This document shows positions 1 to 8,618 of a stretch of DNA of 64,000 nucleotides, piece by piece. The DNA comes from Caldicellulosiruptor kronotskyensis 2002. GTDB taxonomy: Bacteria; Bacillota; Thermoanaerobacteria; Caldicellulosiruptorales; Caldicellulosiruptoraceae. The translations under genes and the position numbers were made by a program. The stretch's first letter is position 1, and each line of letters starts with the position of its first letter. The notes beneath the pieces were generated by a model that saw nothing but the letters and a program-made list of their open reading frames with translations, did not search any database and was not told where the DNA came from. The stretch covers positions 521,501-585,500 of the forward strand of contig NC_014720.1 in the NCBI RefSeq assembly GCF_000166775.1. Direction: 5' to 3'.

Positions 1-1260
1 AATGACAACAACAAATGTTGTGAGTGCACCAAATCCGTTTATAAATGCTTTTATATGCCAGTGATTGCCTTTGTTTCTAAGCCACCTTACAAACATACCT
101 GATTGAGATAGTGTAAATGATATAAAAACACCAACCGCATAAAGTCCAATGAGTGCTGTAACGTTACCATTAAATGCTACAATCAAAAGGGCGGATACCA
201 AAGCAAGGATGATAATTCCATTTGAGTATGAGAGCTTGTCACCTTTGAGACTCAGCTGCCTTGGAACAAATTCTTCTTTTGCCATGACAGCAACAAGCAT
301 TGGAAAACCCGAAAATGCTGTGTTTGCAGCAAAAACAAGGATTATAAAGGTTGTTGCAGCAACAATGTAATACATAAAGCTTTTGCCAAAAATTTCTTGC
401 GCCATCAAAACAAGCATAGCACCTTCAGAAGGAACTATATGGTAGTGTGTTGCCAAAAGTGTTGTTCCGCCAAATAACACGAGGATTATCAACGATAATA
501 AAAGCAAAACAGTTTTAGCATGTTTTGTTGCCGGGTCTTTAAAGTTTGGAACAGCATTTGATACAGCCTCAATTCCAGTCAGTGCTGTGCACCCGCTTGC
601 AAATGCCTTCAAAAGCAAAACGAGAGTAACAGGATGTGAAGAATAATTTACTTTTGGCTCTGGCGGAACATATCCCATCTTTAGCTTTATATATCCACCT
701 AAAATTAAAGCCAAAATTGAAAACATAAAAGCATAAGCAGGTATACCAAATATTCTGGATGATTCTCTTATTCCTCTTAAATTTCCAATCATCAAAAATA
801 GAACTAAAAATAGACATAGGGCAATCTTATAAGGCTTTAAAAATTCAAGTGCGGTTACAATCTGGTCAACACCCGACGAGATAGAAACTGCTACTGTCAA
901 GATGTAGTCAACTGACAAAGCTGCTCCTGCCACAATGCCTGCCAAAACGCCGAGGTTGTCCTTCGCGACAATGAAAGCGCCGCCACCATTTGGATAGTTT
1001 TCAATAGTTTGTCTGTAAGAGAGCATTAAAATAAAAAGAAGTATTATGATTGCAGTAGTTACAACAGATATTTCTTTAAAAGCAAGAAATCCTATTGCAG
1101 GCAAGAGTACATACAAAATTTCTTGTCCAGCGTATGCAACTGATGATATAGCATCGCTTGACAAAATTGGCAATCCCCATAAAACACCATATTTTTCTGT
1201 CTTTTCAGCTTCGTTTGGCAGAGGCTTTCCTATGAGAATTCTTTTGAGCTTCTCAAACAA
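1..1260 (-). CDS. KimA/YdaO-type APC permease, probable potassium transporter (3' end outside window)
   Basis: Read on the minus strand, this is a long uninterrupted multi-spanning membrane protein; the last part lies beyond the left edge. The N-terminus carries the APC-superfamily stretch GLPILSSDAISSVAYAGQ, followed by NYPNGGGAFIVAK, GIEAVSNAVPNF and FTLSQSGMFVRWLR, the pattern of the KimA (YdaO) group of high-affinity potassium importers rather than typical amino-acid permeases. The start is a TTG at 1260, chosen because AAAGGAGG lies 9 bases upstream and the reading frame begins there; no ATG fits. A promoter with 17-base spacing sits about 55 bases upstream. KimA proteins are c-di-AMP targets in Bacillus, but no riboswitch is visible in this leader. 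The substrate is inferred from the family. Confidence 0.8.
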   Translation of the reverse strand, partial: MFEKLKRILIGKPLPNEAEKTEKYGVLWGLPILSSDAISSVAYAGQEILYVLLPAIGFLAFKEISVVTTAIIILLFILMLSYRQTIENYPNGGGAFIVAKDNLGVLAGIVAGAALSVDYILTVAVSISSGVDQIVTALEFLKPYKIALCLFLVLFLMIGNLRGIRESSRIFGIPAYAFMFSILALILGGYIKLKMGYVPPEPKVNYSSHPVTLVLLLKAFASGCTALTGIEAVSNAVPNFKDPATKHAKTVLLLLSLIILVLFGGTTLLATHYHIVPSEGAMLVLMAQEIFGKSFMYYIVAATTFIILVFAANTAFSGFPMLVAVMAKEEFVPRQLSLKGDKLSYSNGIIILALVSALLIVAFNGNVTALIGLYAVGVFISFTLSQSGMFVRWLRNKGNHWHIKAFINGFGALTTFVVVI

Positions 1261-1677
1261 GCTAAAATTCCTCCTTTAACTTGATGATTTTAAGCCTATT
1301 TCAGATGATTACAAAATTATATTCCCCGGAAAGCTTTATTTCAATTGTTATTTTGATGTTTTAAGATAAAAGGAATACAAAGAATTGTAGAGGTTTTGAA
1401 CAAAGAATAAACAGTTTCAAAAGACAAGCAAAGGGCTTGATTTTACTTATCTTTTTCAAATAAAAGCTAAAATAAGGTAAAAAAAATATGTACAAAAACA
1501 AAAGAGACAATTTGGTGAAAATTTATATTTTCCATTGATAAATTTGAGTGTCGTTTAAAAAGATTTAGCTGATTTTCCTTAGGTAATTTTAGATTTTTCA
1601 TCTTGAAAAGTGAATAAAAATATTAGAAAATAAAATTAGTTTAGAAAAACAAAAAATATTTTAGGTAGGTGAAAAAG
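1261..1677. other. Divergent intergenic region, 417 bp
   Basis: No gene is seen between the leftward permease and the rightward GH127 gene. The left part holds the permease promoter and ribosome-binding site. The rest is very AT-rich (poly-A and poly-T tracts), with no convincing hairpin, riboswitch or ORF with a ribosome-binding site. A rightward promoter for the GH127 gene must lie here, but I could not pick one with both boxes. Confidence 0.6.
1316..1344 (-). promoter_or_regulatory. Sigma-A-type promoter of the KimA-like permease
   Basis: On the minus strand TTGAAA (1344-1339) and TATAAT (1321-1316) are separated by exactly 17 bases. Transcription would start about 45-50 bases before the TTG start codon, leaving a short leader with no room for a riboswitch. 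Confidence 0.6.
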
Positions 1678-3636
1678 ATGAGTGATAAAGATTTTTCAGT
1701 ATATTTGAATTCTCCCAGAATAAAAGATGTTTCAATCACAGATCCTTTTTGGAGAAAATACATAGACCTTGTAAAAGATGTGGTAGTTCCATATCAATGG
1801 GAGATACTCAATGATAATGTTGATATTCCAGTCAAAAGCCATGCAATAAAGAATTTCAAGATAGCAGCAGGACTTGAGGAAGGCGAATTTGAAGGATTTG
1901 TTTTTCAAGACAGCGATGTTGCAAAGTGGCTTGAGGCAGCTTCATACGTCCTTGAAAAGTACCCAAACCCTGATTTGGAAAAGAAAGTTGATGAGGTTAT
2001 ACAGCTGATTGGCAAGGCTCAATGGGAAGATGGATATCTCAATACATATTTTACTATCAAAGAAAAGGGTAAAAGGTGGACAAATTTAGAAGAGTGTCAT
2101 GAGCTTTACACTGCAGGGCACATGATAGAGGCAGGTTGTGCGCATTTTCTGGCAACTGGCAAAACAACCCTTTTGGAGATTGTAAAAAAGATTGCAGACC
2201 ACATATACAATGTTTTTGGCAAAGAAGAAGGTAAAATTCCGGGGTATGATGGTCATCCAGAGATTGAACTTGCGCTTGTAAAGCTCTATGAAGTGACAGG
2301 GGACAGAAAATATTTAGAGCTTGCAAAGTTTTTTGTTGATGAAAGAGGTCAAGAGCCTTACTACTTTGATATTGAGTATGAAAAAAGAGGGAAAAAAAGT
2401 CACTGGGCTGGTTTTAAAAGTCTTGGCAGAGAGTATTTGCAAGCCTACAGGCCTTTAAGGCAGCAGAAAGAAGCTGTTGGTCATGCAGTAAGAGCAGTTT
2501 ATCTTTATTCTGGAGCTGCAGATGTTGCAGCATATACACAAGATAAAGAGCTTTTTGATGTGTGCAAGACTCTCTTTGATGACATAGTCAAAAGGAAGAT
2601 GTATATCACAGGTGCAATTGGTTCATCTGCTCATGGTGAGGCATTTACATTTGAGTATGATTTGCCAAATGATACAGCGTATGCTGAGACTTGTGCATCT
2701 GTAGGTCTTATCTTTTTTGCACATCGCTTAAACAAAATAGAACCGCATGCTAAGTATTATGATGTTGTAGAAAGAGCTCTTTATAACACCGTTATTGGTT
2801 CTATGTCGCAGGATGGTAAAAAGTATTTTTATGTAAATCCTCTTGAGGTATATCCGAAAGAAGTGGAAAAGAGGTTTGACAGGCGCCATGTAAAACCAGA
2901 ACGTCAACCTTGGTTTGGGTGTGCGTGCTGTCCGCCAAATGTTGCAAGGCTTTTAGCCTCTTTGGGAAGGTATATTTATAGTTACAACCATGAAGGGATT
3001 TACGTGAATTTATACATTGGCAGCAGTGTTCAGGTTGAAGTAGGTGGTGTTAAGGTTTTACTCCAGCAAATGTCAAGTTATCCTTTTGAAGACATAGTCA
3101 AGATAGATTTAAAACCTTCAAAAGAAGCAAGATTTAAGCTTTATCTTAGAATTCCAAGTTGGTGTGAAAGCTATGAGGTTTATGTAAATGGGAAGAAAGA
3201 AGAGCCAGAAGAACCGCCCAGCGGCTATGTTTGCATTGAGAGGTTGTGGAAAGAAAATGATCAAGTTATATTAAAGATACCAACAGAGGTTAAAATGGTA
3301 AGTTCACACCCGCAGGTGAGGAGCAATGTAGGTAAAGTGGCAGTTGTGAAAGGCCCTGTTGTATTTTGTGCAGAAGAAGCAGACAATGGCAAGAATTTGC
3401 ATCTGCTTTTTGTTGATGTAAATGGCAAAGGCAAGTTAGAATTTGATAGCAATATTTTAGGAGGTTTGTACACAGTTGAAGTAGATGGTTTTAGGATGGC
3501 AGAAGATGATTTTGGAGAAGAGCTTTACAAGAGCCACAGGCCAAAGTTTGTTCCAGCAAAAATAAAGCTCATTCCTTATTATGCTTGGGCAAATAGGGGA
3601 GCTAATGAGATGAGGGTATGGCTTCTTACCAAATAA
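1678..3636 (+). CDS. GH127 beta-L-arabinofuranosidase (DUF1680 family)
   Basis: A 652-residue glycoside hydrolase that removes beta-linked L-arabinofuranose from plant-derived oligosaccharides. There is no signal peptide, so it probably acts in the cytoplasm on imported sugars. The family's zinc/catalytic cysteine set is intact: ETCASVG around residue 337 supplies Glu337 and Cys339, and GCACCPPNVARLL places Cys417 and Cys418, almost the same numbering as the characterised Bifidobacterium enzyme HypBA1 (Glu338, Cys340, Cys417, Cys418). Alternatives inside GH127 (other arabinose- or uronate-active members) cannot be excluded. A GTG lies 9 bases earlier, but AGGTAGGTG spaces properly only to the ATG at 1678. 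The gene stands alone and ends in a terminator; the arabinose-processing genes are 15 kb downstream. Confidence 0.88.
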   Translation: MSDKDFSVYLNSPRIKDVSITDPFWRKYIDLVKDVVVPYQWEILNDNVDIPVKSHAIKNFKIAAGLEEGEFEGFVFQDSDVAKWLEAASYVLEKYPNPDLEKKVDEVIQLIGKAQWEDGYLNTYFTIKEKGKRWTNLEECHELYTAGHMIEAGCAHFLATGKTTLLEIVKKIADHIYNVFGKEEGKIPGYDGHPEIELALVKLYEVTGDRKYLELAKFFVDERGQEPYYFDIEYEKRGKKSHWAGFKSLGREYLQAYRPLRQQKEAVGHAVRAVYLYSGAADVAAYTQDKELFDVCKTLFDDIVKRKMYITGAIGSSAHGEAFTFEYDLPNDTAYAETCASVGLIFFAHRLNKIEPHAKYYDVVERALYNTVIGSMSQDGKKYFYVNPLEVYPKEVEKRFDRRHVKPERQPWFGCACCPPNVARLLASLGRYIYSYNHEGIYVNLYIGSSVQVEVGGVKVLLQQMSSYPFEDIVKIDLKPSKEARFKLYLRIPSWCESYEVYVNGKKEEPEEPPSGYVCIERLWKENDQVILKIPTEVKMVSSHPQVRSNVGKVAVVKGPVVFCAEEADNGKNLHLLFVDVNGKGKLEFDSNILGGLYTVEVDGFRMAEDDFGEELYKSHRPKFVPAKIKLIPYYAWANRGANEMRVWLLTK

Positions 3637-3638
3637 AG

Positions 3639-3664
3639 AGAGAGGCTTTTTAGCCTCTCTTTTG
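3639..3664 (+). terminator. Terminator of the GH127 gene, overlapping the convergent gene
   Basis: A 9-bp stem (3639-3647 with 3652-3660), a 4-base loop and TTTT follow three bases after the stop codon. The stem also encodes the last codons of the convergent deacetylase gene, whose stop codon is at 3652-3650. Confidence 0.8.
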
Positions 3665-4540
3665 AATAAAATTGTATTGTAGTTTTTCATCAAGCAATTT
3701 GGTAGGTTGTTTAGATTTGCGGATTTTGTTGCTGGATTTGTGCACATATACATCAAAATATTCACCATTTACAATTTTTACAAACTGGTCAAAAGTAGTT
3801 TTTTGTGAGATAGTAAACCGTGGGATCTCATACGGGTCAGTAGAAGATGTCACATATCCTTTTTTGGTAGTAAAAGCTAATTTGTAGTTAAAAGACTTTA
3901 AAACTTCTATTACTTTTTCGTCATATGCGCCAAACGGATAAGCAAAATAAGGAGAATTTATAAGCATTTGATTGTTTACAAAATCAAAAATGATGTCCAG
4001 CATGTTAGCCTGAAGGAGAATGGGCATTCCATTTAGCAGCCTATGCATGTCATATGTGTGGGAACCAAACTCAAAGACGTCTGTATATTTAAGAGTGTCT
4101 TCAAATGAAAGATACTCAAATTCATTTGAGGAATTTTTAGATATTAAAAATTTTCCAATTACAAATATACATGCTCTAAACCTATATTTTTTTAAGATAG
4201 GATATGCTAAGGTAATATTGTTTTTGTAACCATCATCCATTGTAATCACAACTGATTTTTTAGGGGGAGTATACTCGCCTTTCAAAAATTTATATAATTC
4301 TTCCATTGTCAGTGTTTTAAAATTATTTTTATATAAATATTCCATTTGTCTTTCAAATTTTTGAATGTTTACAACTGTTGAAGAATTATAATCTTGAGCT
4401 TCTTTTTGGTCCTTTGCAAAATAGTGATATACAAGTACTGGTATCTTTATTTGCTGAGGTTGTGCGAAAACTAAATCAGAAGAAATAAGTGTATAAATTA
4501 ATATTACTGCAAAAAATGCTGAGACAAATCTAACTTTCAT
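3650..4540 (-). CDS. Secreted polysaccharide deacetylase (NodB/CE4 family)
   Basis: A 296-residue exported protein. An N-terminal hydrophobic signal segment (about residues 5-26, ending near FAQ) precedes a NodB homology domain. Visible CE4 motifs are TMDDGY at 100-105 (catalytic Asp and metal-binding Asp), SHTYDMH with metal-ligand histidines 161 and 166, and YPFGAYD at 201-207 in the place of the usual RxPY loop, as in the PgaB/IcaB-like branch. It probably removes acetyl groups from cell-surface polysaccharide or peptidoglycan-linked glycans; the substrate is not readable. The ATG at 4540 is preferred over the GTG at 4552 because GAAGGTG sits 9 bases upstream of it. The 3' end overlaps the terminator of the convergent GH127 gene. 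Confidence 0.82.
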   Translation of the reverse strand: MKVRFVSAFFAVILIYTLISSDLVFAQPQQIKIPVLVYHYFAKDQKEAQDYNSSTVVNIQKFERQMEYLYKNNFKTLTMEELYKFLKGEYTPPKKSVVITMDDGYKNNITLAYPILKKYRFRACIFVIGKFLISKNSSNEFEYLSFEDTLKYTDVFEFGSHTYDMHRLLNGMPILLQANMLDIIFDFVNNQMLINSPYFAYPFGAYDEKVIEVLKSFNYKLAFTTKKGYVTSSTDPYEIPRFTISQKTTFDQFVKIVNGEYFDVYVHKSSNKIRKSKQPTKLLDEKLQYNFIQKRG

Positions 4541-4669
4541 TTGCAATTTCACCTTCTTTTTTGATGAACATATGTTGCCTCACAATTAAAAGATTATAAA
4601 GATATTTTGTGTGATTATTTTTAAAAGAATGTTACAAAAATTAGATAATTTATCGCAATAGTTGTTTTA

Positions 4670-4724
4670 TCTAAAAATAAAAAGACTGCCACCTTTTTTA
4701 TTTGGTAACCTTATGTGGCAGTCT
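4670..4724 (-). terminator. Rho-independent terminator downstream of the secreted protein gene
   Basis: A perfect 10-bp stem (4683-4692 with 4715-4724) is followed on the minus strand by TTTTTATTTTT. It ends the leftward transcript of the 4750-5802 gene and separates it from the deacetylase. Confidence 0.88.
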
Positions 4725-4749
4725 CCATGCTTTTTAATTTTCTACAGCT

Positions 4750-5802
4750 TTATTTAATTTGCTGCATTTTTGAAACAAAATTTTCAATCAGTTTTAAAAT
4801 ACCAACTATATCTACTTGATTTGACTGAGTTTTTATCATGTTCTGAGGAATTTGAGGGAACTTTACATCGTTTCCTGTTTGAATATTTGAAATCTCCACT
4901 CTTGACAGAATGCCGCTGCCGGTTGAAGGCAGATTTTTTATTATTAACTTAACAATTTTGCCTGTCTTTTCGTCAATATAGAAGATAATCTTATAGTCAT
5001 CTAATTTTAATGAAGCAATAATCTTAGACAAATAAATTTCAAGCTGTTTGGATATATCAGCAGATGATATTTTATTGACATCAATGTTCAGTGAACTTAA
5101 TGCCTTTTTCTCATCATCAGTCAATGACTTTAAATAGATGTCAAACATAAGTTTAAGCTGAGAAATAACAGATTTTGAAGATGTAGATAAAAATTCTTTA
5201 AATGCAGGCTCTAATATCTTGCTTGGCAGGTTAGCGCTAAGCTGCCAGCAGGTTATCTTTTTTGAACCTACAGATGTTGTTGTCTTTACTGCGCTTTTTA
5301 CAATTGAAGATGACTGAGAACCAAGATAGTTTAAAATGTTCTGATATAGCTTATTCACAGGTTGAGTAAGAGTACTGTCAATTATATTTATACTCATCCA
5401 TAAATTTGTTGGTATGTTCAAATGAGTATATTTATTATCTTTTGGGTCAAGCCTATAAACATTTTGCCCGTTTATAAAAACAGCTTGATTTACATTGTCT
5501 TTTTTAGTCTGCACATAAAGTTTTTTATTTTTTCTGTCAAAAGCTATTTTGTATGTTTTCATATCGTTAATGGCAAGATTCAGACCATAACCAAGTGACT
5601 TTTGCCCGGATGATGAAGAAATTATGTCACAAGAAAGAGGCGAGTCAGGGTTTAGTATTTTTGCAAGCTCTGCTTTGAAACTTTTCTCAAGTAAAGATGT
5701 CTGTGATTGCTGATTTGATGCACCTAAAATGTAGGATACAGACATAGAAAGTAAAATTAAAACAACTAATAAGCTTGATATAAGTCTTAATAATCTTTTC
5801 AT
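4750..5802 (-). CDS. Secreted protein of unknown function
   Basis: I do not recognise this 350-residue protein. It begins with a signal peptide (KRLLRLISSLLVVLILLSMS, with a likely cut after ILGA near residue 28), and the rest is soluble and rich in Ser, Lys and Ile. The body has alternating beta-like segments (KTYKIAFDRKNKKLYVQTKK, YKIIFYIDEKTGKIVKLIIK) that recall LolA/LppX-like or outer-surface lipid-carrier folds, but this is only an impression. There is no lipobox cysteine. The start at 5802 follows GGGAGGTG with good spacing; an ATG-like codon 15 bases upstream has no ribosome-binding site. It is a single gene with its own terminator, next to a secreted deacetylase, so a cell-envelope role is possible. 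Confidence 0.6.
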   Translation of the reverse strand: MKRLLRLISSLLVVLILLSMSVSYILGASNQQSQTSLLEKSFKAELAKILNPDSPLSCDIISSSSGQKSLGYGLNLAINDMKTYKIAFDRKNKKLYVQTKKDNVNQAVFINGQNVYRLDPKDNKYTHLNIPTNLWMSINIIDSTLTQPVNKLYQNILNYLGSQSSSIVKSAVKTTTSVGSKKITCWQLSANLPSKILEPAFKEFLSTSSKSVISQLKLMFDIYLKSLTDDEKKALSSLNIDVNKISSADISKQLEIYLSKIIASLKLDDYKIIFYIDEKTGKIVKLIIKNLPSTGSGILSRVEISNIQTGNDVKFPQIPQNMIKTQSNQVDIVGILKLIENFVSKMQQIK

Positions 5803-5878
5803 TTTTTCACCTCCCAAAATATCAATTGACTTAATTTTATCTTATATTTATTATATCACTTTTTCTGAAAAATGACTA

Positions 5879-6406
5879 TTAGTTTTGTTTTTTTTCTTCT
5901 TTCTTTTTATCTTTAAAAACTTTATTTCTAATGGTTTGTGCGCTTATTTCGGTAGAGCTTGAGGCTTTAGCAAGTTCTTTTAAAACACCAGCAAAGGATT
6001 TGTGGATTCTAAAAAGACTTTTTATTTTTTCTTCATAATGCTGGCTGAGACGCTGATAACTATCAATTCCTAAAAATTTGTCTACGAGGTATGCATACTC
6101 ACCGGTCTGTTTGTGCTGATAGTATCGTCTTTTGTAAACCACAACTGCATGAGGCATGAGGATAGTTCTATAATCTCTTTTTATATTTTTCCAATTTTCT
6201 TTGACATCTTCAGACTCCTTGATTTTGTCATCAAGTTTTTCAATTGAATAAACAATGATTTCAATCAATAGACTATAGAGAATTTTACTTACCTCTTCAG
6301 CAAACTTATCTAAGTCTTTTTGCCTTTCAAGCATCTGAGGTGCTTCTTTGAGCAAGTTTGTGAATCTTTCCAGAATAATTGCCTCTTTTTCATTCATTTC
6401 ATACAT
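5879..6406 (-). pseudogene. Truncated ISLre2/UPF0236-type transposase
   Basis: The 175-residue product matches only the N-terminal part of ISLre2-family transposases (UPF0236), which are usually about 450-480 residues. The recognisable stretch is around residues 80-160: VVVYKRRYYQHKQTGEYAY, FLGIDSYQRLS and ISAQTIRNKV. The reading frame then ends in a lysine-rich tail (DKKKEEKKQN), and the catalytic C-terminal two thirds are missing from the flank. It is therefore a remnant, unlikely to move. I could not define terminal inverted repeats. The ATG at 6406 is preceded by GGGGG about 9 bases upstream. Confidence 0.72.
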
Positions 6407-6769
6407 ACATCAAACCCCCATTTCAAATGCAATCTTATTTATTCAAGGTTAGTATAACAGCCACAGTCTTGGAAAAAGCCCGGTCAGGCACTCACCTACA
6501 AAAATTTTGTTATCGAAATTTTGTGTTTAAGTTGACATAAGCCCGTGGATGTTATTAATAACCAATAAAGTTTAATAATAGAATAACCAAAGAAAACAGA
6601 TTAGTATACATAAGTTATAATTATAGTCAACTAATGTACTAATTCAAGAACAATATAAATTTCGAAACTATTTTAAAACCATTGAAATGGAATACAGAAA
6701 AGATTAAAATAAGTCTTGTATAAATAAAGAAAGTTTAAATTAATCATTTAGAAAGGATGAAAAAGATGT
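6407..6769. other. Intergenic region, 363 bp, between transposase relic and GGDEF-EAL gene
   Basis: No gene is visible. The left 150 bases, upstream of the transposase start, have a base composition (AGCCCGGTCAGGCACTCACC) unlike the AT-rich surroundings and may be the remaining end of the insertion sequence. The right part is AT-rich leader for the GGDEF-EAL gene with several TATAAT-like words but no clear -35 box. Confidence 0.5.
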
Positions 6770-8485
6770 ATGAGTGAATCTTCTAATGATTTTTGGATTA
6801 ATAATTTTAAAAACATAATAGAAGGTAATTATGAAAGATTAGTACAATTAATTAAATCAGAAAGAGGATTTTGGCTCTATGATATAGAAAAAAAAGGAGT
6901 TTACATTTCAAACGGTTTTGAATACATTTCTATCCAAATAAATGGTAGCGTTAATTTTATCCAAGATGTAATGACTGAAAGTGAGTTTAAACATCTTAAA
7001 AAGCTTGTAAGAGACAGTATAGAAAAAGGTCAAAATGGTTTTTCGAGCAGAATAAAACTGAAGGATGGTAGATGGATTTTTGTATGTGCTACTATTTTAT
7101 ATAGTGAACAGGAGCCTTTAAAGATAGTTGGTACATTTGAGGATGTAACTCCACATGTTTCGTGTGATTTGAGATTAAGTAGATATATTGAACTTATAGC
7201 ATATTATGATGAAATAACCGGTCTTCCTAACAGGAACTTTTTGAATGAAGTCTTGAGAGAAAAAATTGATAAGAGCAAAAAAGATAATTCTGGCTTTTGG
7301 GTAATATTTATAGAGGTAAGTAACTTTGGGTATATAAATGAGCTATTTGGTCATTCAGTAGGGGACGAGTTTTTAAAAGCTATAACATTTGAGATAAAAA
7401 AGTTTTTGCCAAGGGATTGGACATTTTGTAGATTTGGTGGAGATGAATTTGTTGTTTTGACATCAAACATACAGAGAACTTCTGTTGCAATGGTAGTTGA
7501 AAACCTCATAGAAAGATTTTCAAGACCATGGAATGTGATGGGAAAGTGGTTATATGCAAACATAAACGTTGGGATTTCAGGGTATCCGCAGGATGGAGAG
7601 TTTGCTGATACGCTTTTGAAGAATGCAGAGATTGCTCTGACCGAAGCTAAAAAACATGGAAGAGATTATGGAAAGAGCCAATATGAATTTTATAAAATCT
7701 CAATGGAAGAAGAGATTTTGAGAAGAGTTGAGATTGAGTCAGAAATTTCAAGAGGAATTCTGGAAAGACAGTTCTTTTTGGTTTATCAGCCGAAGGTATC
7801 TTATGATGGTAGAACGGTAGTCGGGTTTGAATCACTTCTTAGGTGGAACTCCCAAAAAGGAATTTTAACTCCGGACAAATTTATTCAAATTGCAGAAGAG
7901 AGCGGGCTTGTGTATGATTTGAACAGGCTTGTGCTTGATATTGTTTGTAAGGATATAAAGTACATTAAGCAAAAAACTTCAAAAACTATTCCTGTTGCTG
8001 TAAATTTGTCTGGTAAGGAATTTGCAATGTACAATATGATTGGAGTTTTAAATGAACGTTTAAAAACCCATAATCTTCTGCCTGAAGATATTGAAATTGA
8101 AGTTACAGAAAGAGCAATATTGAACAATGTGGAATTAACAAAACAAATTTTTAATAGCTTACATGAAAAAGGTATAAAAATATCTATAGATGACTTTGGT
8201 ACAGGATATTCTTCATTTGAGCTTCTTCTGCAGCTTCCAATTTATGCTCTTAAAATTGATAAGAAATTTATTGATAAGATACAATTATTTGGCAATGAAT
8301 ATGTAATTGTAAAGAATATAATTTATATGGCAAAGGAAATGAATTTAAAGACAGTTGCAGAGGGTGTTGAAAATAAAGAACAATATGAGATATTGCGAGA
8401 GCTTGGTTGTGACCAATTTCAGGGTTATTATTTTTCAAAACCTGTAAATATAGAAGAGGTTGTAGTTTACAATAATGATAACTAA
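6770..8485 (+). CDS. PAS-like, GGDEF and EAL protein (cyclic di-GMP synthesis/breakdown)
   Basis: A 571-residue soluble protein. Residues about 30-135 look like a PAS sensor (ending GRWIFVCATIL, IVGTFEDVT). A GGDEF domain follows (about 145-305) with an intact RFGGDEF active site near 222-228, and an EAL domain (about 320-565). The EAL signature reads ESLLRW, but the metal and catalytic residues are present: the Glu of ESL, VNLSG, EVTERA, DDFGTGYSS, LKIDKKF and AEGVE. No RxxD inhibitory site precedes GGDEF. Both activities therefore look possible; which dominates cannot be told. The start at 6770 is the first ATG in frame, with AAAGGA about 12 bases upstream. The chemosensory cluster follows after 133 bases with no terminator between, so co-transcription is possible. 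Confidence 0.85.
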   Translation: MSESSNDFWINNFKNIIEGNYERLVQLIKSERGFWLYDIEKKGVYISNGFEYISIQINGSVNFIQDVMTESEFKHLKKLVRDSIEKGQNGFSSRIKLKDGRWIFVCATILYSEQEPLKIVGTFEDVTPHVSCDLRLSRYIELIAYYDEITGLPNRNFLNEVLREKIDKSKKDNSGFWVIFIEVSNFGYINELFGHSVGDEFLKAITFEIKKFLPRDWTFCRFGGDEFVVLTSNIQRTSVAMVVENLIERFSRPWNVMGKWLYANINVGISGYPQDGEFADTLLKNAEIALTEAKKHGRDYGKSQYEFYKISMEEEILRRVEIESEISRGILERQFFLVYQPKVSYDGRTVVGFESLLRWNSQKGILTPDKFIQIAEESGLVYDLNRLVLDIVCKDIKYIKQKTSKTIPVAVNLSGKEFAMYNMIGVLNERLKTHNLLPEDIEIEVTERAILNNVELTKQIFNSLHEKGIKISIDDFGTGYSSFELLLQLPIYALKIDKKFIDKIQLFGNEYVIVKNIIYMAKEMNLKTVAEGVENKEQYEILRELGCDQFQGYYFSKPVNIEEVVVYNNDN

Positions 8486-8513
8486 TAATATATAAACAAA
8501 ATTCCATTATTGT

Positions 8514-8527
8514 AAAAAAAAAAAAAA
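8514..8527 (+). repeat. Homopolymer of 14 adenines
   Basis: An uninterrupted A14 tract lies in the gap between the GGDEF-EAL gene and the double-tip receptor gene, about 90 bases before the receptor start codon. Tracts of this length are prone to slippage, so the length may vary between cells or be a sequencing uncertainty. Confidence 0.7.
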
Positions 8528-8618
8528 GTTTACAGGAACTCAAAAAGAGGGTATATATTTTTGTGAAAGATATTTTTAAATTGTCAATAAAAATTTTTGT
8601 AGGTGGGGAGGTTTGTAT

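Noticed and set aside
149-1279. Plus-strand ORFs across the permease gene
   Set aside because: They are shadows of the single long minus-strand frame, which has a membrane-protein pattern and a proper start.
1316-1677. A c-di-AMP riboswitch in front of the KimA-like gene
   Set aside because: None of the conserved aptamer blocks is present and the leader is too short.
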